Source of the DNA: CAZMGT01 sp964565895
GTDB taxonomy: Bacteria > Armatimonadota > Zipacnadia > UBA1398 > CAZMGT01
Length of the DNA stretch: 64,000 bases
Direction of reading: 5' to 3'
NCBI GenBank assembly: GCA_964565895.1
Contig: CAZMGT010000008.1
Location: 16,462-80,461 of the forward strand
This document shows, one piece after another, positions 25,461 to 35,267 of this stretch. How positions within the stretch are numbered: the first letter of the stretch is position 1; each line of letters begins with the position of its first letter. The position numbers and the translations under genes were made by a program. The notes beneath the pieces were generated by a model that was given only the letters and a program-made list of their open reading frames with translations, was not told where the DNA came from and ran no database searches.

Positions 25461-28268
25461 CTAAAAGCCAAATATCTCGTCGGCGTGGATGCCAAAGCGG
25501 AAGAAGTAGTTCGCCTTGCCTACGGCGGTGTAGTACTCCACGCCGGCGCGGATGGTATAGGGGAAGCCGCGGGTGAGATAGCCGCGGTTGATAATCTCCG
25601 CGCGGAGCAGGTGGCCGTCGGGGTCGGGAAAGACGCGGTTGCCGAACGTTTTGATGTATTGGTATGTGAGGCGGGCGTCGGTGCGGTCCATGTACCAATA
25701 GGGCCAGTTGTGGGGGTTTTTGTCGTTGCTAATGCGCCAGGTATATTGCACGCGGGGCATGAGGGCTGTTCCCCTAATGCGCAGGCGGTCGGGGAGCTCG
25801 AAGTCGCGGTGGACGGCGTCGAGGCCCACGGTAAGGCGCTCGCGCTGGCCGGAGGAGGTTTTCGTATACTCTATTGTGCCCTGGATGTCGCGCAGGGCGA
25901 AGTCGCTCAGCCGCGGGAGAGCGTGGCGCACGGTGAGCGAATAACGGCGCACGCCCTTGGTGGGAATGGTCGTTACGCGGTCCCAGCCCACGGAGAAGCT
26001 GCTTAGCGTGCCGCTGCCCGCGGGGGTCGAAGTGGGCGCGGTTTGCGCGGCGACGGACATGTCGATAAGCTCCAGGCCCGCGCGATAGATGTCGCGGTCG
26101 TAAACGGACTCGTTGCGCAGGCGGGGGTAGGTAATGCGAAACGCCGCGCCGCGGTATTCATCGAACACGGTCGCCGACTCGTGCGTGCGCGGGGGGCTGA
26201 AGCGGTCGAACACGGTAAAGAACATGTCGTAGCGCTTTTGGGAGTTTAGGTATTCGGCGAGCCAGGTGGTGCGCCGGCTGGCCAAGCCGCGGGTGATTTG
26301 GATCGCGCCCACGTGCTGCTCCAGGGGGTCCTCGAAGAACGCGCGCACGGCGACGGCGTTAAAGCCCGAGTCGCGCATAAGCGGGGTTTCGTTTAGCACG
26401 CCGAGGGAGTCGTTGGTGAGCAGGGGGCGAGCGAGGAACATTTTCACTTCCTTAAAGCTGCGATATTTCTCCACGCTCCAGTTAGAGGTGTCGATTTTCG
26501 TTTTCTCGGCGGGCTTTGCCGTGTAGGTAATGGAGTCCTCGGCGCCCGGGGGGATAAATTTGATCTTCTCCACATCAAGCGGCTCGGTATGCCCGGCGGG
26601 GATGGTCTCTAACGTGGCGCGGCGGGTTTTAAACAGCGAGAAGGTAATGCCCTTGCCGTCGGGCGTCCAGGTTGGGTCGTAGCAACTGCCCACGCCCTCG
26701 TTGGTGTGCTTGGTGATTTTCTTCGTGGCCACGTCAATGGTGTAGACGTTGGGCACACCGTCGGCGGCGGAGATAAACGCGATTTTCGTTCCGTCGGGCG
26801 ACCAGGCGGGGGAGCGGTTCCAGTTTGTGTCGGCGGTGAGGAGCTGGAAGCCCGTGCCGTCGGCGTTGATTGTCGCGATGTTCGGGATCCCTTGGACGAC
26901 GACCTCAAAGGCGAGGCGCTTGCCGTCTGGGGACCAGGTGGGGCCGAAGCAGTTTTCGGGAAGGTCGGGCGAGGCGGTGAGGATTTTTACGTTGCCGCCG
27001 TCGGCGTCCATAATGGCAATGCGCGCGTAGCGGCCAGCCTCCTGGTAAAGGACAAAGGCGATTTTTTTGCCGTCGGGCGAGAACGCGGGGTCCACGGCCT
27101 TTTCCTCGCCGGTAATGCGGCGGTGTGTGCCCGTTTGCGTGTCGTAGAGGTAGATGCCCGTGTTGGTGTGGCCATTTGGGCTGGAGTAGAAGCCGGCGTA
27201 GGCGAGGTAGCGGCTGTCTGGCGACCAGGAGAAGCGCTGCGAGCCGTAAATCGTTACGCGGTTGGTTATCGGGTGGAGGTTTGAGCCGTCGCTGTTGGCG
27301 ATGTAGAGCTGGACGAACTGCTCCTCGATGTGTTTCATGGCGAGGATGGCGATCTTTTTGCCGTCGGGCGACCAGCGGCCGCCGAAGCACACGTGCAGCG
27401 TGGTGGGGAACGTTTTGGAATATTGCTGCACGGGCGTGCGCCCGCGGGTCATCTCGCGATAGAAGTCGGTGATGAACTTCTTCCACTCCTGATAAAGGTG
27501 GTTTTGGCCGACGCCGATGGTCTCGCGCAGGGCGCGGTCGAACGCGGGAAGCTTGGAGTACTTATCCAGGATCTCGGGGATGCACTGCGGGCCGTATTTG
27601 TTGACGATGTAGGTGACGATGGAGTGGCCGACGGCGTAGAGGAGCCACTGGTCGGTAAGGTCGTCGGTGTCGAACGTGTCCAGGGCGGCGAGGCTAGTGA
27701 TGTCGTCCTCGAGCACGGCGGCGCGGAGGATGGAATAGCCGCCGTGCTGGGACCAGCGCGAGGCGGCACCTTCGGCGAGGCCCTCGTAGAACCACTCCGG
27801 AAGCTGCGGGGCGTTGATGTATTCCGTGAGGAAGCTCAGCCGGCCACGGATTTTCCAATAGGTGCAGATATGGGTGAACTCGTGGGCGATGAGCGCCTCG
27901 AGCCACGTGTCGCGATCGATGCGCGCGTCGTTAATGATGTTGCCGATGAGATGGATTTGGTGCTCGAGCTGGGTGGCTTGCTCGAGGGGGATGGTTGTGT
28001 ATTCGGCGATGATAATCGGCGTTTTCTCATGTGGCTCGCAGCCGATGTCTTTGGTAATGCGGGGATAGACCTCCTCGGCCTTGCGGGCGACGACCTGGGC
28101 GGCCTCCTCCAGGCCCTGGTGATAGATTACCTTAAAGTGTTCGGTGGTCAGCATATACCAGGTGAGCTCGGTGTGGTTAAACCCGTCGGGCAAAGAGGCG
28201 CGCGCGGCGGAGGGGAGGAGCGCCGCGCACAGGGCGGCGAGCAGCAGATGGCGAGCTACGCGGCACAT
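25461..28268 (-). CDS. Exported metallopeptidase-propeller-beta-barrel protein
   Basis: 935 residues. The ATG follows AGGAGG; a signal peptide spans 6-24. A gluzincin peptidase domain contains H129-E-F-T-H133 and the downstream Glu in 'EWFYEGLAEG' (E162). A PD40/TolB propeller follows (about 290-560) with six clear 'W/F-SPDG/SPDS-x-(K/R/Y)-(I/L/A)' blades. From about 600 the chain turns into alternating amphipathic strands, rich in Tyr and Arg, and ends ...EIFGF, as outer-membrane barrels often end in Phe. The whole looks like a cell-surface protease. The Map-like gene follows 16 bases downstream on the same strand. Confidence 0.85.
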   Translation of the reverse strand: MCRVARHLLLAALCAALLPSAARASLPDGFNHTELTWYMLTTEHFKVIYHQGLEEAAQVVARKAEEVYPRITKDIGCEPHEKTPIIIAEYTTIPLEQATQLEHQIHLIGNIINDARIDRDTWLEALIAHEFTHICTYWKIRGRLSFLTEYINAPQLPEWFYEGLAEGAASRWSQHGGYSILRAAVLEDDITSLAALDTFDTDDLTDQWLLYAVGHSIVTYIVNKYGPQCIPEILDKYSKLPAFDRALRETIGVGQNHLYQEWKKFITDFYREMTRGRTPVQQYSKTFPTTLHVCFGGRWSPDGKKIAILAMKHIEEQFVQLYIANSDGSNLHPITNRVTIYGSQRFSWSPDSRYLAYAGFYSSPNGHTNTGIYLYDTQTGTHRRITGEEKAVDPAFSPDGKKIAFVLYQEAGRYARIAIMDADGGNVKILTASPDLPENCFGPTWSPDGKRLAFEVVVQGIPNIATINADGTGFQLLTADTNWNRSPAWSPDGTKIAFISAADGVPNVYTIDVATKKITKHTNEGVGSCYDPTWTPDGKGITFSLFKTRRATLETIPAGHTEPLDVEKIKFIPPGAEDSITYTAKPAEKTKIDTSNWSVEKYRSFKEVKMFLARPLLTNDSLGVLNETPLMRDSGFNAVAVRAFFEDPLEQHVGAIQITRGLASRRTTWLAEYLNSQKRYDMFFTVFDRFSPPRTHESATVFDEYRGAAFRITYPRLRNESVYDRDIYRAGLELIDMSVAAQTAPTSTPAGSGTLSSFSVGWDRVTTIPTKGVRRYSLTVRHALPRLSDFALRDIQGTIEYTKTSSGQRERLTVGLDAVHRDFELPDRLRIRGTALMPRVQYTWRISNDKNPHNWPYWYMDRTDARLTYQYIKTFGNRVFPDPDGHLLRAEIINRGYLTRGFPYTIRAGVEYYTAVGKANYFFRFGIHADEIFGF

Positions 28269-28533
28269 GGGCGAGCCTCCTCAGCCAGTCGGGGTACGGG
28301 CACAAGTTGCCATAGTGTGCGCCGCGGAGATGGGCAAGACCTTTTCCCCCCGCAAACGCCATAGCAACAACCGCGCCGCGTGGCGCGGTGTTCGTTGGGG
28401 CGAGCGGCGATGCCCCTGGCCCCGCCCGCGTGGGGGAAAGCCCGGCAAAGGAGGCGCGGGGGAGGAGCGAAAGAAAAAAGGGTGGGCGCTGCCGGTCGCT
28501 GGCCAAAAGCGCGGTGAAGGTGGTGAGTAAAAC

Positions 28534-31239
28534 GTGTCGCTGGTGGGCTATGTCTTGGCGCTGAGCGCGGCGATCGCCCTCGTCCCAGCCCGCGGGGCGG
28601 GGGCAGGGGAGGTTGTGTTTTACGTCTCCCCCCAGGGCAACGACGCGTGGTCCGGGACGCTGGCCGAGCCGAACGCCGCGGGCGACGACGGGCCGTTTGC
28701 GACGATCGCCCGGGCGCAGCGCGCGGTGCGCGAGGCGCGCCGGGGCAAGCAGGCCGCGCTTGGGGCAAGGGTGGTTATCCGCGGGGGAGTGTATCGCCTG
28801 CGCGAGCCGATCGTCTTTCGCCCGGAGGACTCGGGGACGGCGGAGGCGCCCGTTATCTATGAGGCGTATCCGGGCGAGCGGCCGGTGCTTAGCGGTGGGC
28901 GCGTTATCTCCGGCTGGCGCAAGGGCGAGGGAGAGCTGTGGGTGGCGGAGATCGCCGAGGTGCGCGCGGGGAAGTGGTACTTTCACCAGCTTTTCGTTAA
29001 CGGCAAGCGGAGGACGCGTGCGCGCGCGCCGAACGAGGGCTACTTGTATACCGCGGGGCCGCTGCCGGAGATCGCCAACCCGCGGCGAGACAGGCGCGAC
29101 GCCAAGGCGCGCATTGGCTTTCGCTACAAAAACGGCGACATAAGGCGCTGGGAGGGGCTTGAGGACGCGAACATCGTGCTCTTTCACGCGTGGACGGCCT
29201 CGGTGCACTGGATCGCCAGCCTGGACGAAAAACAGCACACCGTGCGCTTTACCGCGCCGAGCCAGTGGCCGGTGGGCTGGTGGGAGCGCACGGGACAAAG
29301 GTATTACGTGGAGAATTTCCGCGAGGCGCTCGACGCCCCGGGGGAGTGGTATCTCGAGCGCAAGACAGGAAAGCTTTACTACTGGCCCGCGGCGGGCGAG
29401 GACGTGCGCCGGGCGGAGGTCGTTGCGCCCGTGCTCGAGGAGCTGGTGCGCTTTGAGGGCGAGCCGGAGGCGGGGAGGTATGTGGAGCACATTGTCCTGC
29501 GTGGGCTTTCGTTTCAACACGCGGCGTGGAAGCTAAACAACGACGGCGACCAGGACGGCCAGGCGGCGGCCGCTTTAGGCGCGGCGATTTACGCGCGCGG
29601 GGCGCGGCGCTGCGCGCTGGAGCGCTGCGAGGTGGCCCACGTGGGGGAGTACGGCGTGTGGCTTGGGGAAGGGTGCAAGCGGAACAGGATCGTCCACTGC
29701 GAGATCCACGACCTGGGCGCGGGCGGGGTGAAGCTGGGGGAGACGCGTAGCGCGCGCACGGAGGCGCTGGCCGCCGAGGGGAACGTTGTGGACAACTGCT
29801 TTATCCACGACGGGGGCCACGTGTTTCACGCGGGGGTTGGGGTGTGGGTCGGGAGGAGCAGCTACAACGAGGTGACGCACAACGAGATTTGCGACTTTGA
29901 CTATACGGGCGTTTCCGTGGGCTGGTCGTGGGGCTATGCGCCGAGCAGCGCGCACGACAACATTGTGGAATATAACCACATTCACGACATCGGGCGGGGC
30001 GTGCTGAGCGACATGGGCGGGATATATACCCTGGGCGTGTCGCCCGGGACGAGGCTGCGGTTTAACGTTATCCACGATGTGTATTCGTATAGCTACGGCG
30101 GGTGGGGCCTGTATACGGACGAGGGAAGCACGGGGATTTTGCTCGAGAAAAACGTTGTTTACAACACGAAAACGGGCGGCTTTCACCAGCACTACGGCAA
30201 GGAAAACATCGTGCGCAACAACATTTTCGCGTTCGCCCAAAGCTCGCAGATAAACCGCAGCCGCGAGGAGGAGCACCTCTCGTTTCGCTTCGAGCGGAAC
30301 ATCGTCTACTGCGACCGGGGGGAGATCCTCGGCGGGGTGTGGGAGAAGAATTTTTACATGGACTATAACCTCTACTGGGTGGTGGGGGACGAGGAGGAGA
30401 TCGATTTTTACGGCTTAGACTTCGCGGACTGGCAGGCGCGCGGGCACGACCGGCACTCGCTCGTCGCCGACCCCAAGTTTGTGGACCCCGAGCATTATGA
30501 TTTTCGGCTAAGGCCTGACTCACCGGCGTTTGGGTTGGGGATCGAGCCGATCGACACAAGCGCTGTGGGGCTTTATGGCGAGGAGGAGTGGGTTTTCGCG
30601 CCGCGGAGGATCGTTCGCGCGCCGGTGAGCTATCCTCCGCCGCCGGGCGAGCAGCCCATTCGCGACGACTTCGAGCAGACGGCGGTGGGCGAACCGCCGC
30701 GTTTGGCGCGCGTTTTCGGCGAGGAGAAGGGGGCGGGGATTCGCGTCAGCGACGAGCGGGCGGCGAGCGGCAAGCAGAGCTTGAAGTTTCGCGACGCGCC
30801 CGGGCTTTCCAAGACGTGGCAGCCGCATCTCGTCTATCAGCCGCGGTTTGCCAGCGGCGTGGCAAAGATGAGCTTTGACCTGTGGCTTGGCCCGGGGGCG
30901 ATGGTGCTTATGGAGTGGCGCGATAGCGCGCGGCCGTATCGCGTGGGGCCGAGCCTGCGCATTGAGGCCGATGGGACGCTGGTTGCCCGGGGCAAGCCGC
31001 TGATGCGCCTGCCGCGGGAGAAGTGGGTGCGGTTTGAGATCGTCTGCCCTTTGGGACGGAGGGCGACGGGGAAGTATGACCTGACGATAACCGTTTCCGG
31101 CGGGCAGCCGCGGAAGTTTGCCGGGCTGGCCACGGGCTCGGAGAAATGGCGGCGGCTGATGCAGCTCGTGTTTGTCAGCCTGGCCGACGCGCAGACGGAG
31201 TTTTACCTGGACAACCTGCGCGTGGAGCGAAGCAAATAA
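28534..31239 (+). CDS. Exported right-handed beta-helix glycosidase-like protein (GH141-like)
   Basis: 901 residues from a GTG. A signal peptide (4-24) precedes 'FYVSPQGNDAWSGTLAEP', the common opening of GH141 and related beta-helix proteins. The parallel beta-helix spans about 310-600, with the repeated 'N-x-(I/V)-x-x-N-x-(I/F)-(H/Y)-D' rungs (NRIVHCEIHDLG, NEVTHNEICDF, NIVEYNHIHDIG, NNIFAFAQ). The stretch 'WYLERKTGKLYYWP' near 275 is diagnostic of this group. A C-terminal jelly-roll (about 710-900; DDFEQ..., 'AQTEFYLDNLRVE') follows. Members act on fucosylated or xylan polymers; the specific substrate here is unknown. Confidence 0.85.
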   Translation: MSLVGYVLALSAAIALVPARGAGAGEVVFYVSPQGNDAWSGTLAEPNAAGDDGPFATIARAQRAVREARRGKQAALGARVVIRGGVYRLREPIVFRPEDSGTAEAPVIYEAYPGERPVLSGGRVISGWRKGEGELWVAEIAEVRAGKWYFHQLFVNGKRRTRARAPNEGYLYTAGPLPEIANPRRDRRDAKARIGFRYKNGDIRRWEGLEDANIVLFHAWTASVHWIASLDEKQHTVRFTAPSQWPVGWWERTGQRYYVENFREALDAPGEWYLERKTGKLYYWPAAGEDVRRAEVVAPVLEELVRFEGEPEAGRYVEHIVLRGLSFQHAAWKLNNDGDQDGQAAAALGAAIYARGARRCALERCEVAHVGEYGVWLGEGCKRNRIVHCEIHDLGAGGVKLGETRSARTEALAAEGNVVDNCFIHDGGHVFHAGVGVWVGRSSYNEVTHNEICDFDYTGVSVGWSWGYAPSSAHDNIVEYNHIHDIGRGVLSDMGGIYTLGVSPGTRLRFNVIHDVYSYSYGGWGLYTDEGSTGILLEKNVVYNTKTGGFHQHYGKENIVRNNIFAFAQSSQINRSREEEHLSFRFERNIVYCDRGEILGGVWEKNFYMDYNLYWVVGDEEEIDFYGLDFADWQARGHDRHSLVADPKFVDPEHYDFRLRPDSPAFGLGIEPIDTSAVGLYGEEEWVFAPRRIVRAPVSYPPPPGEQPIRDDFEQTAVGEPPRLARVFGEEKGAGIRVSDERAASGKQSLKFRDAPGLSKTWQPHLVYQPRFASGVAKMSFDLWLGPGAMVLMEWRDSARPYRVGPSLRIEADGTLVARGKPLMRLPREKWVRFEIVCPLGRRATGKYDLTITVSGGQPRKFAGLATGSEKWRRLMQLVFVSLADAQTEFYLDNLRVERSK

Positions 31240-31243
31240 CCGG

Positions 31244-33571
31244 TCAGCCGCGGAGCGCCTTGGTTAGCGCGATGATGGCCTGAGCGATTTGCGTGCGCAG
31301 GGCGTCGTAGTCGTCGAACGTCCAACCGTTTTGCATTTTGTGGTCGCCGGAGACAACGGTGTCGCCGTTTGGGGCGAGCTCGCAGGGGCCGGTCCAGTTG
31401 CCCTGCATGGCGCGGCCCTCGCAGGCGTGGAAGTCGATTTCGTCGAGCTTTTTCTGGACCTCGGCCCAGAGCCTCTGCGCAAGGGCGCGGACGTTAGGCG
31501 CAGGGGAAGCCAAGGCGCGGTCGACAAGCTGGCGCAGGGTGAGAATGTAGCGGTAGTCGTCTACCCCCTCGCGAGTGGCCTCCCAGCCAGTGCATGGGCC
31601 GCCGAGCTCGTTTTTCGTCTGCGGGAAGCAGTAAAGCAGCGCCGCGGGGCGCTGGTAGACGAGCTCCGGGTTGCGCTCGTTAACCGCGTTTTGGTAGCAC
31701 CAGCTCAGGCAGCCCGTCGCCCCGGAGTGCCACAGGCCGAAGCCATACATAAAGCGCTGGGGCTCGGGATGCCAGCCAGTAAGGTCGATGTTGTAAAACC
31801 AGACGGCCTTGCCGTCGCGGCGGATGCGCGCGAGAAACTCGCGCCACGCCTGGGCGTCGAACGTCCCGCGGACCATCACGGGGCCATCGTGGAAGACGAT
31901 GAAGTCGCACAGGTCATAGACCTCGTTAAGCCGGCGGCTTTTCGTGTTTGGGCCATCCTCCTCGGTGCGCACGCCGGGGATGGACTTGAGGATCTCGAGA
32001 CAGCGGCGGGCGGTGGGCATGCGATCGTAGTGCTCGAACGGCTCGTCTACGGGCTGGAAGATGATCTCCGGCCAAGAGAGCTGCTTTGCCCGGCGGAGGA
32101 TCTCCTCGATAACCCCGCGATAGGCGCGGGCGAAGGCCTCGCTTTCAAGCTCGCCCTGGCGCAGGGCGAAGCGAACGATGTCACCGCCCATAAGCCAGAC
32201 GAGGGGCTCGGGAAAGCCCGCTTTAACGTAGGCGTCCATGGCGCGTTCGAGCGCGCTTGTCCCGTCCCAGGGGATGACCACGCGGGCGCCCTGCCAGAGC
32301 ATTTTGCCGCCGAACGGCGAGCAGAGGCCGACGGTGGTCATGCCGTGGGCGCGCATGTCGCGGAAGTTGCGCAGAAGCCACTCCGGGTCGCTGCGGAAGC
32401 GGGCGTACATCCCGAAGAAGATGCCCCGCGGCTGAGCGAGTTTGAACGGCCAAACGGTAACGCGCAGGGAGACCGTGGCCGGCGCCGCGCCCTGGGCCGC
32501 GATCGCCACGCTGCCCGTGTATTCGCCCGGCGGGGCGTCCTCTGGCACGTGGACGGTTATCCAAAACGGCTGGGTGGAGTTTGCCCGGACGGAAGCGTGG
32601 GCCGCGGGCTCGAGAAACAGCGGCACGCGCATTAGGCCGGCGTTATACGGTCCCCAGCGCTCCTGGCCCTGCTTGTCGTGAAAGCGCACGCGGCGGATGT
32701 CTATGCGAGCGGCAGGGATGGTCGCCCCGCGGGGGCCGCGCAGGTCGCTTGCGCGCAGCTCGACGCGCGGGAGGTCGCGCAGGGCGTAGATGGCGAGCAC
32801 GCGGGGCTCGGCCTCGCCCGGGGCGGCGGAGAGGGAGAGCTCCGCCACGCGCTCCTCGGCGAGGGGGACGGAGTTTTCGAAAAGCAGGCGCAGATAGTTG
32901 CGCGAGAATAGGATGTAGCCGCGGTCGCGCTCGTTGGGCGTGGGCTGGGGCGGCTTGTTTTGCTCGACGTAGCGCGTGCGCGGCTTTTCCGCGCGGTCTG
33001 CGGGGGCAAGGGCGATGTCGTCGAACCACGCCGTGCCCGTGCCGGTGTAATGGAAATTCAGCCACAAGCGGACGCGGATGCGTGCGGTTTTCGGGTGCAG
33101 CTCCCAGTAGCCGGAGTAAAGCGTCCAGTCGCGGTCGCGGTTGGCGACGATGACCCCGTAGTCGGCGGAGAGCCACTCGCCCTTTGGCCCGAGGCACACG
33201 CCGGCCACGCGGGCGTCGGTGTTGGCGATGTGTTGTGTTTTGATCCACGCGGTAACGCGGAAGTAGCGGGGGCGAGGCGCGGGAAGAGGCAGCTCCGCCG
33301 TCCACACGCCGTCGTCGGTGGATCGGGCGACGCCGATGCGCACGCTGGCCCGGCCGGAGTGAAAGGTCGTTTTGTCCCAGCCGAAGTCGGGCTTTGTTTT
33401 GGGCACGGCGCGGGTGGCGTCGCCGGAGTGGGTGTTGCGCCAGGAGAAGCGCCACCCGTCGGGCAGGCCGTCGCCGTCGGCGTCTTGCTCGAACCCGGGA
33501 TTGGGAAGCAGGCCTTGCCCGGCGGGCGCGGCGAGGGCAAGCAAGGCGAACGTGCACAGAGCGAGGGTCAT
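31244..33571 (-). CDS. Secreted DUF4091 glycoside hydrolase-like protein with CBM-like N-terminus
   Basis: 775 residues from the ATG at 33571, which starts the signal peptide TLALCTFALLALAAPAGQG; the longer frame upstream is unsupported. 'LLPNPGFEQDADGDGLPDGW' opens a CBM4/9-type jelly-roll (about 20-190). Middle beta domain 200-390. Then a TIM barrel ('GMYARFRSDPEWLLRNFRDM', 'PEIIFQPVDEPFEHYDRM', 'GKAVWFYNIDLTGWH') and a DUF4091 end ('YGFGLWHSGATGCLSW', 'REGVDDYRYILTL'). The PVDEP motif carries a likely catalytic acid. Its 3' end meets the beta-helix gene 4 bases away, tail to tail. Confidence 0.85.
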   Translation of the reverse strand: MTLALCTFALLALAAPAGQGLLPNPGFEQDADGDGLPDGWRFSWRNTHSGDATRAVPKTKPDFGWDKTTFHSGRASVRIGVARSTDDGVWTAELPLPAPRPRYFRVTAWIKTQHIANTDARVAGVCLGPKGEWLSADYGVIVANRDRDWTLYSGYWELHPKTARIRVRLWLNFHYTGTGTAWFDDIALAPADRAEKPRTRYVEQNKPPQPTPNERDRGYILFSRNYLRLLFENSVPLAEERVAELSLSAAPGEAEPRVLAIYALRDLPRVELRASDLRGPRGATIPAARIDIRRVRFHDKQGQERWGPYNAGLMRVPLFLEPAAHASVRANSTQPFWITVHVPEDAPPGEYTGSVAIAAQGAAPATVSLRVTVWPFKLAQPRGIFFGMYARFRSDPEWLLRNFRDMRAHGMTTVGLCSPFGGKMLWQGARVVIPWDGTSALERAMDAYVKAGFPEPLVWLMGGDIVRFALRQGELESEAFARAYRGVIEEILRRAKQLSWPEIIFQPVDEPFEHYDRMPTARRCLEILKSIPGVRTEEDGPNTKSRRLNEVYDLCDFIVFHDGPVMVRGTFDAQAWREFLARIRRDGKAVWFYNIDLTGWHPEPQRFMYGFGLWHSGATGCLSWCYQNAVNERNPELVYQRPAALLYCFPQTKNELGGPCTGWEATREGVDDYRYILTLRQLVDRALASPAPNVRALAQRLWAEVQKKLDEIDFHACEGRAMQGNWTGPCELAPNGDTVVSGDHKMQNGWTFDDYDALRTQIAQAIIALTKALRG

Positions 33572-33697
33572 GGCACTCACCCGTTGCGCGGAGTGCGCTT
33601 GGTTTTCGCCGGCGCGGGGGAAGAGACCTTGCCCCGCGGCCGCGCGCAGGAGTGCTGCCGGCGCGCGCAGAACGGTGCAGCGTGGAGGAGAGGGACA

Positions 33698-35263
33698 TTG
33701 ACAACGGCGGAACACGGACGCCGGCCGGCGCAGCAGTATAGCGCGCGGCAGGCTGTGGGACTTGTGTTAGGGATCGTTCTCTTTTTGGCCGTTTTGTGCG
33801 TGCCCAGCCCGCAGGGGATGAGCACGGAGGCCAAGCGCGCGGCCGCGGTTGCGCTGCTCATGGGGGCGTGGTGGATTAGCGAGGCGCTACCTATTCCCGC
33901 GGTGGCCCTGCTGCCCCTGGCGCTGTATCCGCTGCTTGGGGTGATGGACGCGAAGGCCGCCGCGGCGCCCTATGCCAACCACAACATCTACCTCTTCTTG
34001 GGCGGGTTTTTCATTGCCCTGGCCATGCAAAAGTGGGGGCTGCACCGGCGGCTGGCGCTCCATGTCGTGCGTCTGTTGGGGGCCAGCCCGCGGCGGCTCA
34101 TTTTGGGGTTTATGGTGGCCACCGCAGCGATCTCTATGTGGATTTCGGACACGGCCACGGCAATGATGATGATGCCCATTGCCCTGGCGGTGATCTATCA
34201 CGCGTTCGGCGAGGTGCCCCCGGGTGAAGTGATCGCCACGCGGCCGCGGGGCGAGGTGAACTTTGCCACGGCGCTGATGCTCGGCGTGGCTCAGGCGTCG
34301 GTGATCGGGGGCATTGCCACGCTTGTGGGCACGCCGCCGAACATTGTGTTTAAGGGAGTCGTCGCGGAGCTGTTTCCCCGGGCGCCTGAGGTAACGTTTA
34401 GCCAGTGGGCGCTGCTCGGGCTGCCGGTAACGGTTGTCCTGTTGCCCCTGGTGTGGCTGGTGGTTACCTATGTCGCGCTGCCCGTGGGCTTGGCGGAGCT
34501 GCCCGGGGGGCGGGAGGTTGTCGCGCAGCGGCTGCGCGAGTTGGGGCCCATGCGCCGCGGGGAGAAGATCGTCCTGGCGGTGTTTTTGTGCACGGCGCTG
34601 GCCTGGGTTACGCGGAGCAGCATTGAGCTGGGCGCGGTAACCATTCCCGGGTGGCAGGATGTGCTCGGGCTGAAGGGGCTGGTGCAGGACTCCACGGTGG
34701 CCATCGTCGCGGGGCTGCTGTTGTTTGTTATTCCCGTGGAGCGCGGGGAGTTTGCCCTGGACTGGGAGTGGGCACTAAAGGTGCCCTGGGGGATATTGAT
34801 TTTGTTCGGCGGGGGCTTTTCCCTCGCGGCGAGCTTCGAAAAGACCGGCCTTTCGCGCTGGCTCGCGGAGCGGCTAAGCGTGCTCCACGGGGCGCCCCCG
34901 ATCGTCGTTATCCTAGCGACGTGCTTGCTCGTGACGTTTCTTACGGAGATGACCTCGAACACGGCGACAGCGACGATAACCATGCCCGTGCTCGCGGCGA
35001 CGGCGCAGGCGATGCACATTCACCCATTTTTGCTTATGGTTCCCGCGGCAATGTCTGCCTCGTGCGCGTTTATGCTTCCCGTGGCTACCCCGCCCAACGC
35101 CATCGTGTTCGGCAGCGGCTATATTGACATTCGCGACATGGCGCGCACGGGGCTGATGCTGAACTTCATCGGCGCGGTGGTTATTACCCTATTCATGTAT
35201 TTTGTCGGGATGGGCGTGTTTGGCATTCACTCCGGCGTGGCGCCGGCATGGGCCCAGCCTTAG
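33698..35263 (+). CDS. DASS/SLC13 family dicarboxylate or anion transporter
   Basis: 521 residues from a TTG at 33698, chosen because GGAGGAGAGG lies just upstream; longer frames are non-coding. About 11-12 membrane segments. Two inverted-repeat sodium/substrate motifs: 'MWISDTATAMMMMPIA' (a SNT-type motif with Asp for Asn) and 'TEMTSNTATATITMPVLA'. Two hairpin signatures: 'IGGIATLVGTPPNIVF' and 'MLPVATPPNAIVFGSG'. Sodium-coupled uptake of a di- or tricarboxylate is known for this family; substrate not determined. The gene sits among sugar-acid and oxidoreductase genes, fitting uptake of an oxidised sugar product. Confidence 0.92.
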   Translation: MTTAEHGRRPAQQYSARQAVGLVLGIVLFLAVLCVPSPQGMSTEAKRAAAVALLMGAWWISEALPIPAVALLPLALYPLLGVMDAKAAAAPYANHNIYLFLGGFFIALAMQKWGLHRRLALHVVRLLGASPRRLILGFMVATAAISMWISDTATAMMMMPIALAVIYHAFGEVPPGEVIATRPRGEVNFATALMLGVAQASVIGGIATLVGTPPNIVFKGVVAELFPRAPEVTFSQWALLGLPVTVVLLPLVWLVVTYVALPVGLAELPGGREVVAQRLRELGPMRRGEKIVLAVFLCTALAWVTRSSIELGAVTIPGWQDVLGLKGLVQDSTVAIVAGLLLFVIPVERGEFALDWEWALKVPWGILILFGGGFSLAASFEKTGLSRWLAERLSVLHGAPPIVVILATCLLVTFLTEMTSNTATATITMPVLAATAQAMHIHPFLLMVPAAMSASCAFMLPVATPPNAIVFGSGYIDIRDMARTGLMLNFIGAVVITLFMYFVGMGVFGIHSGVAPAWAQP

Positions 35264-35267
35264 CCCC

